Below, one piece after another: positions 23,560 to 35,039 of a stretch of DNA of 64,000 nt; position 1 is the first letter of the stretch; the number at the start of each line of letters is the position of its first letter. The notes under the pieces are model-generated. The model was not told the origin of the DNA, made no database searches, and saw only the letters and a list, made by a program, of their open reading frames with translations. The stretch is from Tamarix chinensis (lineage: Eukaryota > Streptophyta > Magnoliopsida > Caryophyllales > Tamaricaceae), in contig CM060174.1 of the NCBI GenBank assembly GCA_030549775.1, forward strand, positions 100,952,132-101,016,131, written 5' to 3'. Made by a program: the position numbers and the translations under genes.

Positions 23560-24030
23560 ATCCTTAGGTAATAAATTAGTCAACACACGAGAACTCAATG
23601 AGTGTGACGTATTTATATGCAAGCCATATGTAACGACATTGACCTTACCCTTATGGTAGGTTAACTTGATACCATAATCATTTACTAACTCTAGCCATCT
23701 CCTTTGCCTCATATTTAAATCCTTATAAGTGAATATATACTTGAGGCTTTTATAGTCAGTGAATAATCAACATTGGTTCCCATAAAGATAGTGCCTCTAA
23801 ATCTTCAATGAGAAGACAACTATAATCAACTCCATATCATGTGTCGAGTAATTCTATTCATGTTGCTTCACCTGACAAGAAGAGTCAGAGACTACATTAC
23901 CATGTTACATCAATACACAACCTAGTCCATACTTCAACACATCACTGCAGACCTCAAATCCTTATGATCCAAATTGTAGAGCCAAAACCGGTGTTATAGT
24001 CAGATTGCACTTAAACTCCTAAAATACATT
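23560..24030 (-). pseudogene. Gypsy RNase H relic
   Basis: The RNase H domain would remove the RNA strand of the RNA-DNA hybrid during reverse transcription. The minus strand shows HYLYGNQC, FTDYKSLKYIFTYKDLNMRQ and RRWLELVNDYGIKLTYHKGK followed by VNVV. These are close to the gypsy consensus, with the FTDHKSL Asp retained, separated by stops. It sits directly downstream of the RT and about 250 bases upstream of the integrase core; the spacer is decayed. Confidence 0.82.
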
Positions 24031-24049
24031 CTCACATGTATCATCCTAT

Positions 24050-24930
24050 TGAAATATGGTATTTTTCTTCAAAATGTTCGTCAAGGGATGAGCTAACTTC
24101 AAGAAGTCTCGTATAAAGCACCTATATAACTCAGCCAAAACCAGGAAACTACAAACCTCAAGAATGATAGTAGGTGCCTTTCATTCTATAACTACTACAA
24201 CCTTTGCCAAATCCACTACAATTCTTCCTACCAACACCACATGTCCTCAAAAGACAATCTCCTGAAGCTATAACTCACACCTGGAGAGTTTTGACATATA
24301 GCTTGTGCTATCTTAGAAGTCACAAAATAGTGTGAAGATGTTGCTCACACTCCTCTAGAATCTGAGAGTATACCAAAATATCGTCAATGAATACCACCAC
24401 ATGCTGGTCAAGGAATGACAAAAAAATCCTTATTATCAAGTCCATAACTACGGGACGCGCATTAGTGAACCCAAAAGGCATCACCATGAACTCATAGTGC
24501 CCATAATGTGTCGTAAATATTTTCTTCATGATTTTTGCTTCTTCAATGCGTAATTGATGATAACCTAACCTCAAGTCGATCTTTGAGAAGATCACAACAC
24601 CCCAAAGTTGGTTGAATAGATCATCGATCAATAGAAGAGAATATCGGTTATTCACCGTTAGCTGGTTTAGACCCCCGCAATTGATACAAAGATGAAGGCT
24701 CCCATCCTTTTTCTTCAAAAATAGAATTGGTGTACCCTTGAGTAAAAAAAATTCTCATGTCCCCATGGAGGCACACTCGAGTGGATGTAACTATGAGCAA
24801 ACAACTTCTTTGACTGTAACTTCGAATCCTACAACTCAACTGGTACCATCTATTACAACAACTTTAAAACTGGCTACACTCTTGATACTAGCTCGATGGT
24901 GAAGTTGATCTCGCGCATCGGCAACATACC
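24050..24930 (-). pseudogene. Gypsy reverse transcriptase relic
   Basis: This domain would copy retrotransposon RNA into DNA. The longest intact stretch is 24718-24320, 132 residues. It shows KKKDGSLHLCINCGGLNQLT, FSKIDLRLGYHQLRIEEAK, HYGHYEFMVMPFGFTN and the active site VVVFIDDILVYS, where the usual YVDD/FIDD Asp pair is intact. Upstream, in other frames, are the FPYVLPEEILGMLP and REINFTIELV segments that open the plant gypsy RT. Downstream, FIRDFLKLAHPLTN and GLGCVLM mark the connection. Frameshifts near 24720 and 24320 and several stops disable it. Confidence 0.88.
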
Positions 24931-25099
24931 AAGTATCTCCTCCGAGAGTACATATGGGAAGTCCTTGGCAATTGACCTACATAGGTATATAGGGTAGCCT
25001 CTCTATACCAACAAACACATCATATGGGAAAACATGACCTTTATCGTAGGCCTGATCTTGCATCTCCTACAGGAAACTCTAGCACTTGGGGTCCCCGCA

Positions 25100-25400
25100 A
25101 CACTAATCATTCATGTGCACAATCTATCACCATTTAGTATCTCCATAACACATCAATCCCAAGGATGAAATCAAAGTCCCATAGGTCAATCTCAACCAAG
25201 TCCACTTTAAATATACCCCACCTATCTCTAAGGCCATGCTTAAGTATAACTTAGTGCAATCCAATCTATCCTCAAAAGGTAACATCACATATATTGATAC
25301 ACTAGTAGATGGGGATATGGATAAACTTAACAATAAAATTAGTAGATACAAACAAAAAGGATGCACCTAAATCAAATGACACATGCATCGTTAATGAAAG
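25100..25400 (-). pseudogene. Gypsy aspartic protease relic
   Basis: Frames at 25366-25127 contain LSISPSTSVSIYV, followed in a shifted frame by VDLVEIDLWDFDFILGIDVL, which matches the conserved VDL..LDM.DFDVILGMDWL end of plant gypsy proteases. The catalytic DSGA/DTGA motif was not located. It lies between gag and RT, as expected. The domain would mature the Gag-Pol polyprotein. Confidence 0.68.
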
Positions 25401-25439
25401 GATGGTAAATATACCAGTGATAATATCAAGTTAAAGATT

Positions 25440-26460
25440 AACCTCTGTCTAGCTAATGAAATTCAGTTACACGCATCACTGTTCTCCCTGATAATCTCCA
25501 TGATATCTTACAGATCCATAAGCATGTCTTCTTCCTCCCTTAGGAAATAGGCTAAGCCTCTACGGTGTCCCTTTAGCCTTCTTAGATTGTAAAATGGTTA
25601 TTGTTGATGTTGTAATGCTGGCAGGTAGGTTCATTAGTGATAGGCTTGCTATTAAGGCACAAAAGATCCCTACTACTAGAACTTACCTTACTGACACTAG
25701 CACTCAAATGACCGGTTATTCAACTTATGACAAGCTTAGCGCTAAATAGATGCACCTCGATAACCTTATCCTAAATGATCTTGGCCGCACAAGTGACAAA
25801 AAAATGCATCTCAGCTATCTCGTATGCCTGATCTGACCACTTGCCTAACCCCTAGGTTAGAAAATCAAAGGTTCACCTCATCGAAAGTGAATCTAGCCTC
25901 CATAATCCCATGCCTCAGACTTCTTCTTACATATAATGGAAGCCTGATCCCAAACCATCATTGCAACAACATATGTCCTCTCATATAGGGTAGCTAAGTC
26001 CTAGAAATCTACAGCTTCCATCATCCTACGAATGCTAAAATCGAACCCTTGTTTGAATTGGTAAACCACGATTGACTCACTAGTCTCTATACCTAGATAG
26101 AATATTAGAAACTTTATGAATCGAGTGTGGTATTATTGTACAATCATGCTCACCTAGGTTAATTCCATGAACTCTTTAAGTTCATCCCTTTTAAGGATAT
26201 TGAGATAAAACTTTGTTTGAATTGTCATCTTGAAGTACTCCGTACACACTAAAACCTACCCACCAAGCGTATGTGGCTCTCCATAAGAAGTAAGTTACTA
26301 TATCCACCTTTCGAGTAGGTAGACAATAGACTACCGTGTATGTTCGATCCATGTCTTAGATCTATCCCTCTAGGATGACCAAGTCCTCCTCACCGACGTA
26401 GATAGGTGGGTGATGTCCAGTGACCATCCAAAGCGATTCCTCTCCAATACCCTCATGTAG
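25440..26460 (-). pseudogene. Gypsy gag relic
   Basis: The capsid-like part is recognised by weak but collinear similarity. TETSESIVVYQFKQGFDFSI with RRMMEAVDF stands in the position of the plant gypsy pattern of a FRQGL-type helix followed by YAE..A. A CHLCGQDHLG fragment near 25780 is what remains of the CCHC zinc knuckle. Numerous stops are present. Position between PBS and protease supports the call more than the residues do. Confidence 0.62.
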
Positions 26461-26515
26461 GTAAATCATTTTAAAACTGAATATTTGGAAACAAAACATG
26501 GTAATAAAAACCAAA

Positions 26516-26527
26516 GCTTTGATACCA
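26516..26527 (-). promoter_or_regulatory. Primer binding site, initiator tRNA-Met
   Basis: On the minus strand the LTR ends GGAGTGGTACA, then three bases (AGC), then TGGTATCAAAGC, one mismatch from the TGGTATCAGAGC sequence complementary to plant initiator tRNA-Met. This fixes the element's orientation and the inner edge of the 5' LTR at 26531. Confidence 0.88.
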
Positions 26528-29500
26528 GCTTGTACCACTCCAAAATTTACTAGTAATTTTTATTATTTAAATGAAATCATAATAACAACATAATTGGGTA
26601 TTATCACTGTACTCGACATAAGTATGACTTACCATACAATCCTTACATCAAATACAAGGTAAAACAGTTAAATACTTATAACATAGTAAAACATGAAACG
26701 TGATAGATTCATAATGTAAATTAAGGTTTGGATGTTAACTTTGAGTAAAATATCTAAAAATACATAAAAGGGATGTACGAGAACTAAGAGTCCAAAATAG
26801 TATTTGGCCAAAGCTAAGATCCAGATAATATGACTCTATGTCCCCAATCTAAGCATACAGAAAAGGTCACACCTCCTTGAGCAGAGTGTTAAAGTCATCC
26901 AAGGGGTTATCCATGACTTTCCCACACTCATTAGGACCCTATGCTCATGGAAGTGAGAAAAATCCATGAAAAAAATGATCAAAATGCTACGTACCAAGTA
27001 AGGTAATAATACTACTATAGCAAGGTTACATAGAGTATATAAGTTCATGTAAGAGAATAAACGTATATGTATGTTTAGGTACATAATATAAATCAAGGTA
27101 AAGATAGATCCCAAAACTCTTCATTAGTTACATTCATAATCCATATTTTTATTTGTATTGAGTTCAAGGATCCCACTAGTCTTAAACCGATAGAATGATC
27201 TAAAGTACCTGTTAAGATAGAACACATCTGAGTCATTGTTATCGTACAGTGGAATGAACCATACATATACTAGGGAAACATGATCCTAACCTCTATTCTT
27301 AAATAGGTGGAAGGATTTGAAGAACCTCTAAGGGAATGACACACTTGATCCATTATTATCATACGGTGAATGAACCCAACACCTCTGTTCTAACTCACGT
27401 AATCTGCCACTTTAAGTGATCAATATCTTATTCATAAATTATTCAACTCAATATCATATTCTCATTTACATTGAATATTCTTAAATTGGTAGAACAGTTT
27501 TAAACACCTATTAGGGAAGAACACTTCTGAGCCACTATTGTCGTCCCGTGGAACAGAGACACAATACCTTGGCCCCAACTCACATGATATTTCACTTTAA
27601 GTGATTAGTGTCTTATTCATAGTTGTATATCTCAATATCATCATGAATGCACAAACATGTAGATATTCAAGTCACATAATACATATTAACATAATTATTC
27701 TTAACACATAAAACTCAACCACATGCATATCGAGATATTCCCCCAACGAAAAAACCATATTTTCCCTATGAAACCCTAATTTTATAAGTTAAGGATAAAT
27801 TCTTTCATCTTACTAATTTTATCTTTAAATTTAATACTCTACTTAAAATAATATTATGGACAATATATATAAAAATCAAGCTCTAACTCTAACATTTTAC
27901 GCATGCAATAGTGACCCCACCTCTAGGGGTATAATTCCCAATTAAACCTTTTTTCCTCATTTTATTATACTTAGGTCATTCTTAATTACTCAAAGTGTTT
28001 ATAGTAATATATTTTGAATATTTTGAGCCAATTTACATATTAAAATACCAAATATCATATATTTAACCTATATTGGCCAAATTGCCCTTAAGATAGCCAA
28101 AATACCCTTATTTTCACAAAAAAACCTACGTGCCCTAATTTAAATGGTTTTCAACTTCCAATATATATCATCATGATAATAATTAACCAAATTCATTAAT
28201 AAACTTCTATTCTTATTCAAACCACATTAAAATACCATAGGTTATAATATACACATAGGGTTACAAAATGATATGTATCACAACAATAACATATAAGCTC
28301 ATACTCTTGACGTATTCTCACTTTGTATAGATTCCGTAAAACATTATCATAAAAAAACATTATCAACATAAAATTATCATCAAACTAATAAATAATATGA
28401 GATTTTATATAATTATACACATTGCACACAAAACCCTAGTTACGACTTGTATCCTTGCCAAAAGTGTCTCTGGTCTCTGAGCTCGTATAAACCTAATATG
28501 CCGCTTATGAGACCACTAGAAAATGAACTAATGATCAAGGATAATAAATCATTAGATCGAAAAAAAATGAATGAAAAACTAAGGCAAAAGAGGGTGGAAA
28601 GAGGAGAGAAAAATAAAGTAATCAGAGGTACACAATGGTCAAACTAGTTACAACATGATTTTGTGTAACAAAGGGGGGAAACGTGGAATCTTGATGTGGC
28701 TAGTAGTCTTGCATCAAGTAGGAGGGGATTGGCATGGGTGCTTAACATTGGGGAAGTTGTTCGGCGTGAAGGCTTGATGTTGGTAGGGGTTGTGCAATGT
28801 GAGGTTGGGGTTTTTTTGTTGAAAGGTACAACATGAGATTGAGCTAATTTAGGGGTTAATTATGTCAGTATTTCATGTATTTACTGCTTTGCAATGTTAA
28901 GTTCTCACGCTGTGGCTACTTTGTGTCATGAGGAGGCATGGATTTTCAAAAAGGTTTGATGAATGAAAATGGAGGATGAAAAAAAAAATGAAGCATAAGG
29001 AAGATGATGGAAGGGAAAGGAAGTATGGTTTGAGTTGATGGAGTTGTAGAAGAATGGATAAGAAGGGAGTGGGAAGTATTTATAGGATATGAGGTGAGTG
29101 TGTGGGTTGAGAATGGCTGAATGGTGAAGGTCGGGAAAGTTTGGCATGGTTTTGGTTTATTTGACTAAGACTAAGGGAGAAAGGGATGGGTGTGCCTTAT
29201 GGTGGTGTAGGTTGTGTTGTAATGCAGAGGGTAGGTTGCTTGTGCAGTGGCAGTGTAGGGCTGGGAAGGGAAGGGAAATAAGTGGCCATGTCGGGGAGTA
29301 GGTTTCATGGCCAAAAGGGAAGAATATCAATCGGGATATGGGAGAGAGAAAGAAAGAAAAGAAAAGGGAAATGAAAAGAGAAAAAGAAGAAGAAGAAGAA
29401 GAAGAAGAAGAAAAGGGAAAGAAAAGAGTTTATGTAACACCCCGAGATGATACAATTACGTGGGGGCTACCCTGGAGCACGTTCGGATTGATCAGTTGGC

Positions 29501-29582
29501 CCCACAGATCAACACGATTTCTTTCAACATGCTTTTTCCTCACTCACACACTTCCCAAGAAATTTTTATAAAATTTTTAAGT

Positions 29583-29662
29583 CTTCCCAGGAGAGTCGCC
29601 CATCCTAAAAATTACTCCACGACTAGCACGCTTAACTGTGGAGTTCTTACGATGCAATCGCC
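29583..29662 (-). repeat. 5S rRNA-like block in Cassandra 3' LTR
   Basis: The minus strand reads GAACTCCACAGTTAAGCGTG, CT, then TTTTTAGGATGGGCGACTCT and CCTGGGAAG, matching the second half of plant 5S rRNA (CAGTTAAGCGTGCT and TAGGATGGGTGACC...CCTGGGAAG), which contains the RNA polymerase III internal control elements. It is not a functional 5S gene. Confidence 0.9.
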
Positions 29663-30036
29663 AAAAGGATGGTATAGTATGTTGATATAAGTATCCAGAT
29701 CAATCCTTATAATACTCCACTTAATTTGAGATATTACATTTGCCCCCACTCAAAGAACGTAACGTCCTTGTTGTGTCTCGACCACTAACTATCTTAATAT
29801 AGTTTATCCTAGGAATTGTCCCACTAGGTGGCTGACTAACTCATCCAAGTTCATCTCATAGTCGTGGTTTCACTCTAATATCATTTGTAACACCTTGAGT
29901 CGATATGACCAAATGGGGACTACCCTAGAGCACTTTTGGATTGATTTGCTGGCCCCATGGATTGATCAATACGAGTCCTTTCGATTTGCTTTGTCCTCAT
30001 TCACACGTTTTTTGAGATTTTTTTTAATTTTCAAAA

Positions 30037-30118
30037 CTTCTTAGGAGGGTCACCCATGCTAAAAATTACTCCAATGCTAGCACGCTTAACTGTGAAGTTC
30101 TTAGGATAGAATAACCAA
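30037..30118 (-). repeat. 5S rRNA-like block in Cassandra 5' LTR
   Basis: This is the same segment as in the other LTR, slightly more diverged: GAACTTCACAGTTAAGCGTG on the minus strand and TTTTTAGCATGGGTGACCCT further on. The differences between the two LTRs show that the insertion is not recent. Confidence 0.88.
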
Positions 30119-30415
30119 ACGGATGATATATCATGTTGATATAAGTAACTAGATCAATCATTATAATACTCCACTCAATTTGGAATATTACAGTTTAGGG
30201 TTGGGATTAGAATTATATTCAAATTTAGATTAGGGAATTAGGTTAGAATTAATTTATCATACATCTAAGGTTAGTGATAGGTTAAAATATAAATGACCTG
30301 AAATTAAGATTAGGATTAAGAAATTTGGGTTAAATAAAATATAAATGGCCTAAGATTATGATTAACTTGAGATATTAATTAATTAAGATTAGAATTGGGT
30401 GAAATTTGAGGTATT

Positions 30416-30717
30416 CCCTGACCCCTCAAATGGTAGTCATCATGTCTTCCATGTGTCACTCTTGAAGAAAAAACATGGCAAAAGGCTAGAGCACTCCACC
30501 ATGCATTCCTACCAAGCCACTTCATCATTGGTATATGCTCATGCAGTTATATTAGATTGGCGATTTGTCAAAAGAGGCAATAGGGTTGCCATATAATTAT
30601 TGGTCCAATGGATGAATGGCAATTTGAAGGATGCAACCTAGGATTTTTATGTAGACTTGATGGTTAGATTTCTTAAATATGACCCTTGTGATAAAGGGAT
30701 TATTAAAGGAGGGGGTA
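30416..30717 (+). pseudogene. Second gypsy element, Pol C-terminus
   Basis: The plus strand gives the C-terminal end of a Ty3/gypsy integrase. HHVFHVSLLKKKHGKR is the conserved PVFHVSLLKK motif. It is followed by VILDWRFVKRGNRVAI, then after one stop QWMNGNLKDAT and a second stop. These last match the VLDRRIVKRGN..VLVQW...ATWE chromodomain-like tail that targets integration. It ends FLKYDPCDKGIIKGGG directly before a polypurine tract. The left part of the element is missing; the 5' LTR of the minus-strand gypsy element joins it abruptly at about 30415. Confidence 0.82.
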
Positions 30718-31060
30718 TTGATATATATACTCACTGATAGCTAGCCATAGGTTTTGTTATCTTTTATGCTTATTTTATATTATAGTCTCTAGTGTAGAAG
30801 ATCTATTTTATTTGCTTATGGTTTTCCCTAGCTATATCTTATTTGTTTTCTTCTAACTAACTCCCCCAGTTGGTTAGTTATATGCTCATATATTACCTTC
30901 ATGGAAGTTGGAGAGAGGCATAAATGAAATCAAATTCTCAACCTAAAGTCTCCCTCTATCTTGTCTATTTTTTTCTCTAAATTCTTGAGACCTATTCAAC
31001 TCATTAGGTCCCCTAGGTTTAAGAGATTGTTCATGATTATTATCATTATGCCTCATCAAT
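30718..31060 (+). repeat. Start of the second gypsy element's 3' LTR
   Basis: It begins TGATATATATACTCACTGAT immediately after the polypurine tract AAAGGAGGGGGTAT (30704-30717). The right end cannot be fixed because no second copy is in the window; I place it near 31060, after a pyrimidine-rich stretch and GTCTATTTTTTTCTCT. Sequence from there to about 31330 is less AT-rich but unassigned. Confidence 0.5.
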
Positions 31061-32089
31061 CTTGTCATAGGACACTTTGCTTGAGGATATCGCTGAAATA
31101 GAACCCCTTTAGCCACGGGTTATCTCAACCTTGTTTTTCCATTGGGTGGTTCTCTGACCATTTAATAATCAATGCATCCGCTTGATTATTGCCAAGTCCA
31201 TTTGCCTCAACCATGCAAACATCAAATGTTTCCTGGAGGGATCCCACCACCATCTTAAATTTATGAATGAAGCTTGACTAGCGGTAGGTTGGGCATTTCA
31301 TTGCGGTGGTGGGGGTTGAAAGTATGGTTAGAGTGAGAAATCATAAGCATATGAACAACACATTTTTTTTTCCTTCTTGGAGAATATTTAGTTTAATATA
31401 TAAACAATATTATTCGTTATGAAAACTATACTTGATGATTTTTTCAATGATTTTAACTATCATAGTTGACAATTAAATAATGTATCAATGATAATTATAA
31501 CACAATATTCAAATTCATCTGTAGGGGAGGGGTAAACAATGATGCACTCATTAGGATATCAAAAATAAAATTTGTCTAGAGGCTTTAGGCATGGTAAAAA
31601 GGATTATAATAAATTGGGGCGCATTATGTGCATCTAGCATAACACATGACCACAATTAAATGCGTAACTTTTTGGAAGTCTTAAGTGACCACATGATTTT
31701 ACTATACTTAGGGTCAATGGTAGAAAGTTAAAACGATGGGTAGAAAACACCTTACATCTAATGTGTCATTTGTCAAAGATAATTGCCATCTAGATAATTT
31801 ATTGGTATTGTATGTTATACATGATTTCATACATGTGTTTTTTTTTTAATTCTAAGTTATTTATATTTCAATATTTATTATATTAATATGTTAGTCTTAT
31901 ACTACTTACTACATCATCAAAATCTTTGTTATCATCTATTTTGTTATACATTTTTTAAATAAGTAAGTAAATTTATTTATCGCAAGTACCAATATAAAGA
32001 CTTGTACAAAGCAATCGAGCATGCATTCAGAATAAAAAACATAATATGTTAAATATTTAAAGTAATATAACCACACACATTTGATATTA
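31061..32089. other. No gene recognised
   Basis: The first 270 bases are relatively GC-rich; the minus strand gives VEANGLGNNQADALIIKWSE with stops around it, which I cannot assign. The rest is AT-rich with nothing supported. The 108-aa minus frame at 31936-32262 runs into the hAT-like repeat that follows and has no recognisable domain. Confidence 0.4.
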
Positions 32090-32730
32090 CTAGGATTGTT
32101 CATGTTATCCAATATCTGATGATCCAATCTGATATCTGAATGGATCCGAACTGAAATATCAAATAACTGAATCAATGTTTTTTTTAAATCAAATATCTGA
32201 CCCGATAAATAAAATATTAAATAAATTAGATATCCGATCTGATAAATTATATGCATATACATTCTAAATATTATTTATTTTTCTTAACATTTTATTTTAT
32301 ATAATCATGTATATGTGTGTATGTATGTATAATTTGAAATGAGTGTTTACTGTAAGTAAATTTTATCTTTTTGATTATTATTTTGATTAAATATTTAATT
32401 ATTATCCAATATTTAAAATTATCAATTGAATATAATGTAATTTAATACTCAAATCAAATCATTAGATCATAGTTGTTCAAAATGGATCAATTTTTTATTT
32501 TTTGATTGAATAATTTTTTATCCAATATTTTTCAATTATGACCCATTCGAAAGTTTCGAATATCCAACGGATTATTTGTTATCTGATCCGAAACTTCGGA
32601 TATTAAAAGTGTCAGATATCCAAAACTTTTTTCGGATATCCGATATTTTAAATATCCAAATTTTTTTACCAGATATCCTATCATTCGATATCCAAAATAC
32701 TAGATATTCGATCTATAAACATCTCAAGAC
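32090..32730. mobile_element. Degenerate hAT-like element, GATATCCGA repeats
   Basis: About fifteen variants of GATATCCGA/TCGGATATC occur here in both orientations (GTCAGATATCCAAAAC, TTTCGGATATCCGATAT, ATATCCTATCATTCGATATC). This is the same subterminal repeat as in the intact copy at 44194-44889. The left end TAGGATTGTTCA resembles that copy's TAGGGCTGTGCA; the right end is not clear and no target duplication was found. Confidence 0.6.
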
Positions 32731-32910
32731 ATGACACAAAATGCCATGCAACAAAGTCTTATAAATTACCTAACAATCCTGTGCATACAACCTGCTTGGA
32801 AACAATCATGTGCATACACCAAGGCATAAAAACCTCAAAGAACACTTACAAACATCCGGCACACCCTAAAAAAATACCTAGAATTCCAAAACTAGTACCA
32901 CACCCAAGCC

Positions 32911-33280
32911 TCAAAAGAGACAAGACTTCATAGCCAAGCAACGAGACATGTAAGTTCTAGCAAGGCCTTGTCTGGCAAGAGAATCAACCACAACATTCGC
33001 GTTTCGTTTATGAAAAAGTACCTCAAAATAAGGCCACACCAATTTAGCACTAGTAAATATAATTAAGTCAAAAGGAAGCATGCCAAAGATTGGAGGATGG
33101 GTTGGTGCACCAAGGAATGACACTTCTAGTTCTAGAGTCGACTCCACCATGATTCACAATTCCTTTATCCAATTCTTTTGCAGGGACAACATCACTGCTT
33201 TGCGAATCGCTATAGTCTCCACCATATTAATTTCTATCAAGTCATAGGGATGTAAAAAACACATCGTGACCTACCGTGCC
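32911..33280 (-). pseudogene. LINE-type RNase H domain relic
   Basis: The minus strand reads NMVETIAIRKAVMLSLQKNW, a stop, IMVESTLELEVSFLG, and further on WPYFEVLFHKRNANVVVDSL followed by ARQG. This is the pattern of the RNase H-like domain (RVT_3) at the C-terminus of plant L1-type LINEs and related proteins: EA.AL..GL, V.ESDS, then H..R.AN.vAD.LA..G. The ESDS Asp is replaced (ESTL) and a stop interrupts it, so it is inactive. No adjoining RT was found. Confidence 0.72.
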
Positions 33281-34199
33281 AAAACGAAGAACACGACCCA
33301 CTAGTGTCTTGCTAATATTAACAATTGCTTCTCATTCCATTTATGTCATCCAACCTGATTTGGTATCCTAACTTGGACACACGTAACTTAAGTATATTTA
33401 TTTCTTTTAATAATTATTACTATTTTCTGTATTTTTTAGAGATGAAGCATGTTTCATTTTCAAAAATCAGTTACAGAAATTTCCGAATAGATTATAAAAT
33501 CGTTAAAAGACTGAAGTACCCTAAAAATTATGTGAAATTAATGTCATTTGAATAATTTAAACAGATATTATCTATAGGATCGTGCTACAACTGAAATGAA
33601 CTAACAGTATCGTAGTAGTAACTAGTATCCATATAAAATTAAAAATTGGGACTAAAGGCCGTGGCCCGTGTGGCCTCGTTCTCTCACTGTTCGGCGGACG
33701 ACGGAAGATAGAGTCCTCCTGAGTAAAATAAAAATAAAAAATAAAAAAAAAAAATTAGTAAATAATAGTAGCTCAATAAAATTAGTCAACTTAAAAATTA
33801 TGACGCATACATATTATTCCTTCCGAAAGATTGCTAGACAACGAAATGACGTAGAAGTAGAACGAACTAAAGCTATTTTTTCCCCATCGACGAGGGCCCT
33901 CTACCTAATAAAGTAAAACAGGAGTCTATGTTATGATAGGATTACTGCTTGGTTGCACTGCTCAATGCATGGAATGAGAGTCTTTTTCTTCTCATAATGA
34001 TTGCCACGACCCACGAGCTGCTTGAGTTTCAAGTCGTCGATTGATTTTATTTGTTTATTATTATTATCATTATAAAATAATCCGGTAAATTTTGTAATCA
34101 GTACGTAATTTGTAACGTCATACTTACTCCTGCCTGTACAATTGCTCGGCTTAATTGGCCCCTGCCGCCGAGCGAATTCCCACCACCACTTTCGACCCC
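33281..34199. other. No gene recognised
   Basis: Mixed sequence. There is a GC-rich spot at 33655-33715 (GTGTGGCCTCGTTCTCTCAC, CGGCGGACGACGG) and a moderately GC-rich end (33890-34200). Frames of 82 aa (+, 33668-33916) and 93 aa (minus, 33931-34212) show no family resemblance. It may be diverged host intergenic DNA. Confidence 0.4.
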
Positions 34200-34202
34200 T
34201 TA

Positions 34203-34449
34203 GAGCACCCACAACGGAAGCTTAAAGAAAAAAATCAATACACTTTGTTTAAAATATTTTATTTACTTTACAGTACACTTTATAAGAATTAATTGTAATA
34301 TTTAATTATTTTGTTTCTATCAAAATTATTCAACCGGTGCAATTTCCTGCGCCTTATCTTGTTTATTGATTTTCTTAAGCCCCTGCTGTAGAAGTTTGCG
34401 TCGAATCAACAGGTGCAAAAAGGTTTTTGCACCTTCGTTGTGGATGATC
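34203..34449. mobile_element. PIF/Harbinger-like MITE
   Basis: A 247-base element with inverted termini GAGCACCCACAACGGAAG and, from the right end, GATCATCCACAACGAAGG, flanked by TTA on both sides (34200-34202 and 34450-34452). The 3-bp TTA duplication is the Tourist/Harbinger signature. It is less AT-rich than the surroundings. Confidence 0.75.
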
Positions 34450-35039
34450 TTATTGTAAGTTTGTAACCAAGCTATTGTTATCGGTTTTGTACTTGTGGAT
34501 AGGGTGATATTTTGTGTTTCAAATATATTATTTATACTATTTTTTATTTTAATTTTTTTAGTATTATAATTGGCATTAATAATATTTGATAAATTTTTTT
34601 ATTTATTTAAAAAAATTATTAATAATTTACATTAACTAACATAAAAAATAATTATATATATATTTTTTATTTTTCTTTTTTAATCTTAATAGATTTAATC
34701 TATTTTTTAAAAATATATATGGGGCGTGTGTATATATAAAATTTATTTTTATTGTTTCTTGCCATTTTTATATTTTAAAATTTAAGAAAAATAATATTTT
34801 CGTATTTTTCTCCATCTCCATCCTTACACCTGAGCAACATCGGCGGATTCTAACCCAAGAAGTCTCAAACTTTTTAAAGATTGAAAATTCAGACTCCTAA
34901 AAAATTAACACAAACATAGTTTTTAAAATACAGAATATATTTTTTAAAAATAATCAAATTACACTCATTTTCTTAAAGAAAAAAAAAACTTCAATAAAAC
35001 TCTTAGAAGATATCTTTTATAAATTCTAAATACAAGCTT
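34450..35039. other. AT-rich, possibly distal hAT sequence
   Basis: Mostly A/T runs. The last part (34810-35039) may be the 3' non-coding part of the hAT relic that follows on the minus strand. No terminal inverted repeat was identified. Confidence 0.4.

Larger units (their letters stand above)
29433..30192 (-). mobile_element. Cassandra TRIM, complete, with TSD
   Basis: A terminal-repeat retrotransposon in miniature of 760 bases: LTRs 29433-29738 and 29886-30192, internal region 147 bases. A perfect 5-bp duplication GTTTA flanks it (29428-29432 and 30193-30197). On the minus strand the PBS TGATATTAGAGT follows the 5' LTR after AA, and a polypurine tract GAGTGGGGGCAAA abuts the 3' LTR. Both LTRs carry a 5S rRNA-like block in the same orientation. 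It encodes no protein and would depend on other elements to move. It is nested in the gypsy 5' LTR and hence younger than it. Confidence 0.93.
20366..30415 (-). mobile_element. Ty3/gypsy retrotransposon, degenerate, long LTRs
   Basis: A minus-strand element with 5' LTR (26531-30415, including a Cassandra insertion), PBS (26516-26527), gag, protease, RT, RNase H, integrase and a truncated 3' LTR (20366 to about 22540). The order PR-RT-RH-IN defines Ty3/gypsy. The long TGTAACACC-type LTRs and initiator-Met PBS resemble Tekay/Del chromoviruses, though no chromodomain could be read. The LTR copies are clearly diverged and every coding segment has stops, so it is old. The two outer flanks show no matching 5-bp duplication, so the ends may come from different insertions. 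Confidence 0.8.
26531..30415 (-). repeat. 5' LTR of the gypsy element, with nested insert
   Basis: Starts TGTACCACTCCAAAATTTAC (reverse of an LTR 3' end) and runs through three copies of the 180-bp module (27130-27630) and the purine-rich strand of the leader, including (GAA)n at 29386-29413. It ends with GTGAAATTTGAGGTATT near 30415, the decayed LTR 5' terminus. Cassandra (29433-30192) is inserted within it. Without that insert its length is about 3.1 kb, close to the solo LTRs. The frames at 26836-27114, 28447-28647, 28926-29147 and 29338-29690 are not genes. Confidence 0.78.

Noticed and set aside
29583..29662. 5S rRNA gene
   Set aside because: Only part of the 5S sequence is present, in both LTRs of Cassandra, with insertions; it is the transposon's 5S-derived block.
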